64,000 bases of DNA from Diplonema papillatum (Eukaryota > Euglenozoa > Diplonemea > Diplonemida > Diplonemidae). The stretch lies in the NCBI GenBank assembly GCA_030068145.1, contig JAPJBO010000880.1, forward strand, positions 1 through 64,000. Direction: 5' to 3'. The notes below the pieces were generated by a model, which saw nothing but the letters and a program-made list of their open reading frames with translations, ran no database searches and was not told the origin of the DNA. Positions 60,190 through 64,000 of this stretch are shown here, one piece after another. A program made the translations under genes and the position numbers. Every line of letters starts with the position of its first letter. Positions within the stretch are counted from its first letter, which is position 1.

Positions 60190-61790
60190 TGCCTCCCTCC
60201 ACATTGGAATTCGATGTTTTCTTGTGTTATTCTGCAGATGCTTTGAGCTATATTTGTGTCTATGCTTTCGTTCGTCTACTCAACCACGGTTAAGTGCGCA
60301 GATAGAACACTCCCTGAAGAGGCCTCAAAGGGTCGGCGAGCCAAGCGGGCCTGCTTACCACGGGCTTGTGGGCAGAGGTGATGAAGAGGTCACTATGTGG
60401 GAAGCAAGACTTCGGGTATCCCGATCAAGATCGGTTCCGAAGGGATGAAGAGGAACTCCTCCTGCCGTGCAGAAGAGGCTGCAAGAGCACCCCTGCCATG
60501 CTGTCAGTGGTGAGTCGCGCTCAGAGATACGCGGAGGAGCCACAACGCTTTCACCCCGCGTTGTCCGACGGAAGCCTTCCTGATGGTGGGTAAACCGGAG
60601 GTGACGGCTGGCTAGATCAAGGCCGAGTCCACAATGCAACCAGCGTACACTGCAACGCCTGTCCTGCTCGATGTGAAGGGAACGATCCAGCTCATTCTCC
60701 GAACGCTGCAATGCTAGTCGGCCCGAAGAGGAGGTCCTTGGGACCACAAACGGGAATATGACGGGCACGCAAACACGACATATACCTTCGCAACCTCCTC
60801 AGCCGAACGCAAGCTAACCAGTGTGTGCTCTGTCGTGCAATGGTGTCCACATCCATTTTCGGTACCAGGACATACCCATCCGATTCTACTGCTCAGAGGA
60901 CAGGGACTCCTATCGCAAGGACTTCTTGTATGCTGTCTTGAGCTACCACGTGCTCATGTTTGCCTTGGAGTAAAGAAGACCTGGACTGACGGGATCTTCC
61001 TACGCATAATCTCGGGCTTGCACCGACTTGAAGTCGTGTGCTATCACTCGATTGACCTGTTTCATCCACGCACCGCTGCTATTGCTAGCGTTGGTTCTTA
61101 TCTCGGTCAATTGTATCCACCTCGACCCCGCGGTTTTAAGGCCACGGGGTTGAATCGGATTGGATTCTTCGGACATGTATTAGCAATGGAGTTACCATTG
61201 TTATCCAACTGGGCCCAAAAGGCACGTTCCCCGCGTAGATTGCCACCGATTTAATGAGCCGTCTGCAGACCCACTGTTAATCCATTTACTCTGAGGATTG
61301 GTTTGACGCCGAAGACGCGCATCGGCTCGTCCTTTTTGATAAACTCTTTGAACAGTACAATTTTGAACAGTACAATGGGCATAAAAGGTAGGTTTCCTGC
61401 ACGTCGCACGCAACGATGGAGCGTGGTTTCCAGTCCTTCGAACTACAGACGAAGAACCTCAAAGAAGCAAGCTCCAAAAAAAGTAGTATGCCCGACCTCG
61501 CACCAGCATACCGTGGGCGCATGCCACATCTGTAACGGTACGACACCATCTACCTCTGCAAGTGCACTATAACAACAAATGTCCAGTCTCGAAGAATACC
61601 GCCGAGAGCTTGGAAGCACGCCTCCATCAAGCCGTTTCGGTTACGACGTATGCCGGAAAGGTGGATGGGGACAGAAGTTTCGTAGCCCTCCACATTGCGA
61701 AGGTGCATTCCTGAAGATCTGCTGTTGTCGAGACACCATGGCACACGAACCTGCCCGATGCCGATATTGCAGAACACCGTCTCCAAAGAC
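60190..61790. other. Mostly unique sequence, possible decayed coding pieces
   Basis: Plus-strand frames at 60,366-60,593 and 60,823-61,254 (143 codons) are open. The latter ends with GLNRIGFFGHVLAMELPLLS, which faintly recalls the xRxxWFGHVxRM segment after some LINE reverse transcriptases. No catalytic motif is found, so the resemblance may be chance. Confidence 0.25.
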
Positions 61791-61877
61791 ACCTCCTCCG
61801 TGATGTGATCTGCTTCGCACGTGGGGACCTCATAGCACCCACAATAACGAACTCTTTTTGCGCGTCGTAAAACATAC

Positions 61878-61976
61878 CCTTGTCCTGCACATCGACGTTG
61901 GCACCAGCTGCGATCAATTCCTTGACAACTGGCGAGCGACCGTTCTTGATGGCCATATGCAGAGCCGTGTCACCAC
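61878..61976 (-). CDS. Ankyrin-repeat exon ANK-24 (99 nt)
   Basis: The exon reads GGDTALHMAIKNGRSPVVKE, then LIAAGANVDVQDK. The acceptor is CCACAG and the donor GTATGT, phase 1/1. It is the most upstream ankyrin exon in the window, so the gene's 5' end probably lies to the right of or beyond this point. Confidence 0.75.
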
Positions 61977-62291
61977 CTGTGGATTGGGTGAGTGGCTAAA
62001 ATGTACAACGACACGAACACAATGTGTGGGTGGTAGCAATCAGATGCAGACTGCATCACGGGCAGCCTGAAGCGGGATCTGTTACTTTCACATCCACGTT
62101 GCTGGGTCGAGACGCGGCGCAGAGAATCGATGATCATCAGCAACCACGGACAGCTATAACGTGTCATGTCGGTGACGAGCAACTCCGTTTGCAGTTGACA
62201 TATGGCATCTTCTTCTCCAGGAAGCACGTGGTGTGAGCCGCCCTCCACATTGGAATTGGTGTTTGTTTGGATTCCGTCTTTTGTTTTTTTT

Positions 62292-62583
62292 TTTACATAA
62301 GCGCCAGCTTGAAAGGAAATGCTCGACGATGCTGCCCGACAAAGAACAGAAGGGATCCCAAGTGCTGTAACTACCGAACCACGTGTTGAACGGACGTGAG
62401 ATCATGCGGGTCTACCCCTACACGACAAATCACACAAACACAACAGGTCAAAGTCCTGAGTGAGAAAACAACACACGGTGGTGTAAGCGAAGAACAAATC
62501 AGATTGTGTTTGTATTGGATTTGCCCCTTACCTCTATATTTCCCCCCTTCCATTCGGAGTCGAAGCAGCTACGTCGAGTATTT
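62292..62583 (+). repeat. Solo SDR1 unit, same orientation as the full element
   Basis: This complete A-B unit runs ttttacataagcgccagctt to ctacgtcgagtatttt. It is the closest solo copy to the 27.4 kb A2-B2 unit. It is inserted in the T-run of a ggattccgtctttt ankyrin-intron block. Confidence 0.8.
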
Positions 62584-62593
62584 TCTTGAGTAA

Positions 62594-63020
62594 AATGTCG
62601 TACATGTCCGACATAGTTTCAAAAGTTGTCTTATACGTCCGACATAGTTTCGAAAGTTGTCTTATATGTCCGACATAGTTTCAAAGCTGTCTTATATGTC
62701 CGACAAAATTTCAAAGTTGTCTTATATGTCCGACATAGTTTAGGATGTCCGACAAAGTTTCAAAAGTTGTCGTATATGTCCGACATAGTTTTGCGACTAC
62801 ATGTCCGACATAGTTTCATTAGTTGTCTTATATGTCCGACATAGTTTCAAAAGTTGTCATAGGTGTCCGACATTATTTCAAAGTTGTCTTACATGTCTGA
62901 CAAAGTTTTCGAAGTTGTCTTACATGTCCGACATAGTTTCTGAGCATGTCCGACATAGTTATATTAGTTGTCTTGTATGTCCGAAATAGTTTCAGAAGTT
63001 GTCTTCCACGTCCACGGCAT
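62594..63020 (+). repeat. About 31-bp tandem array
   Basis: The unit atagtttcaaaagttgtctt plus atatgtccgac is repeated about thirteen times, with deletions in several units. A single unit also occurs at 37,557-37,587. Confidence 0.85.
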
Positions 63021-63117
63021 AGTTGTCGGATTTCTACTGCAACCGGGGTCTGCATGTTCCCCTTTCCCACCCTTCTATTTTCCCTCGGGTGTTTATTGTG
63101 GTCCACCTGGTCCAGAC

Positions 63118-63215
63118 GAAAATATCGGGGAGTATCGGGGAGTTTCGGGGAGCTTCGGGGAATTTCGGGGAGTTTCGGGGAGTTTCGGGGAAATTCGGGG
63201 AGTTTCGGGGTATTT
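63118..63215 (+). repeat. 10-bp tandem array
   Basis: The unit ggggagtttc is repeated about ten times with single-base variants (ggggagcttc, ggggaatttc, ggggaaattc). Confidence 0.9.
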
Positions 63216-63383
63216 CCTTTGTGGCGACCACTTTCCCTGCACCCGGCCTTGGCGAAGGCGGGGAGGGGGCTACGCTATCATGGCCCTACCTTGCGCAGAG
63301 CGGTCCCGTGTTTGGCTATGCCCCGAAGACGAAGATAGGGGCTGAGAAGGAAGGACAGACTGGGAGGTACAGGTTGGCACGGT

Positions 63384-63983
63384 TTGACACAGGTAGCGAC
63401 AGGAACCGCTGCGGCAAGGAGAGCAGGAACTGTTCCACCAGAGGTCGTGCGGGTACAGAGACAATGCTCGTGCTCGAGTCGCAGCTGGGGACGAACAGGC
63501 ACGCCTTCAATGATGAGGTCTGGGGGATGGACGTATTTTCCACGTATGGGCGGACGTGCTGGTGGGACGCCTTCGAAGAAGGGGCAGAAGAGGGTAAATT
63601 TAGTGGGCGGCGGAGACCCAGTGCATGGAGGTAGGCGTGCCCAGGCCACCACCAAGGACGAGAGAGTGTGCACGAGACATCCGGACGGCCTCGCCGTGAA
63701 GTATTGCGAGAAGCACAGGATGACGCAGTGCGGGACGTGCAAGACGATCGCGGAATGCTGCAGGAACTCACACCGCGGATGCCTGCCTGCAGCACGATAT
63801 GCCGATGTGCGGAGTCGGCGGCAAAGAGACGGAAGCGCGGGCCTTCGCCCCTGGGGACGCCCGAAGCGACACCGAAGTCGAGACGCAGGCTGCGACCATC
63901 GGCCCAAAGCGCCACAAGGGAAGCGGCGGATGCCGGCGCCAACACCGCCATCGAGAACGCCGAAGACAAGGCGACGACACTAG
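63384..63983 (+). CDS. B-box-like zinc finger protein (partial)
   Basis: The frame is open for 199 codons near the window's right edge. Around residues 90-133 it has a Cys/His pattern VCTRHPDGLAVKYCEKHRMT, then QCGTCKTIAECCRNSHRGC. This fits the B-box zinc finger (CxxH, YCxxH, CxxC, HxxC), known from TRIM-type and plant B-box proteins as a protein-interaction module. The flanking sequence is basic and low in complexity, ending in Arg/Pro-rich repeats. The true gene start, exon limits and end are unknown. The stop at 63,981-63,983 may lie in intron. Confidence 0.5.
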   Translation: MTQVATGTAAARRAGTVPPEVVRVQRQCSCSSRSWGRTGTPSMMRSGGWTYFPRMGGRAGGTPSKKGQKRVNLVGGGDPVHGGRRAQATTKDERVCTRHPDGLAVKYCEKHRMTQCGTCKTIAECCRNSHRGCLPAARYADVRSRRQRDGSAGLRPWGRPKRHRSRDAGCDHRPKAPQGKRRMPAPTPPSRTPKTRRRH

Positions 63984-64000
63984 GACGGCCGCTGCAACGA

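Overview
The window is nuclear DNA of a repeat-rich eukaryote. It has spliceosomal-type exons, a eukaryotic protein kinase domain, a tyrosine-recombinase retrotransposon, non-LTR retrotransposon remnants, USP-type deubiquitinase fragments and many satellites. There is no operon structure. The strongly conserved ankyrin modules and the repeat load would fit a protist alga (a chromerid such as Chromera velia is my tentative guess), but no rRNA or marker gene is present to prove it.

The backbone of the window (about 0.15-62 kb) is a series of 24 short minus-strand ankyrin exons, numbered here ANK-1 to ANK-24 from left to right. Eighteen are exactly 99 nt, and each encodes one 33-residue ankyrin repeat. 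All 24 are preceded by a CAG acceptor, and 20 of 24 are followed by a GTATGT donor. Both junctions fall in phase 1, so exons can be joined, skipped or duplicated without loss of frame. All lie on the same strand. A single open frame at 10.9-12.3 kb, also on the minus strand, encodes a complete protein kinase domain. It is best read as the kinase end of an ankyrin-kinase gene whose repeat exons were amplified together with their introns.

The introns are filled with mobile DNA. At 22.8-27.7 kb sits a nearly pristine DIRS/Ngaro-like element with ORF1, tyrosine recombinase and RT-RNase H, bounded by split direct repeats in the order A1-ORFs-B1-A2-B2. Seven complete solo A-B units and one partial unit of the same terminal repeat lie elsewhere in the window, the equivalent of solo LTRs. 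A second, diverged family of similar terminal repeats is also present. Plus-strand fragments of a non-LTR element (LINE-A, with RT, zinc-finger and RNase H parts) sit antisense next to most ankyrin exons. A different element (LINE-B) carries the C-terminal half of a USP deubiquitinase plus two C2H2-like fingers. It is inserted at 49.0-50.7 kb inside a palindromic 22-bp satellite, and short 5'-truncated copies of its 3' end are scattered about.

Tandem arrays include a 19-bp minisatellite of about 72 copies (20.65-22.03 kb), a 32-bp array (46.0-46.6 kb), the 22-bp palindromic satellite (47.0-49.0 and 50.7-51.5 kb), and smaller arrays of 10, 13, 19, 31, 33, 37, 43 and 133 bp. The right edge (63.4-64.0 kb) holds a plus-strand frame with a B-box-like zinc finger. 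Several stretches (2.3-5.1, 9.9-10.9, 33.2-34.9, 40.2-41.2, 54.7-55.7 and 60.2-61.9 kb) contain no gene I can recognise.
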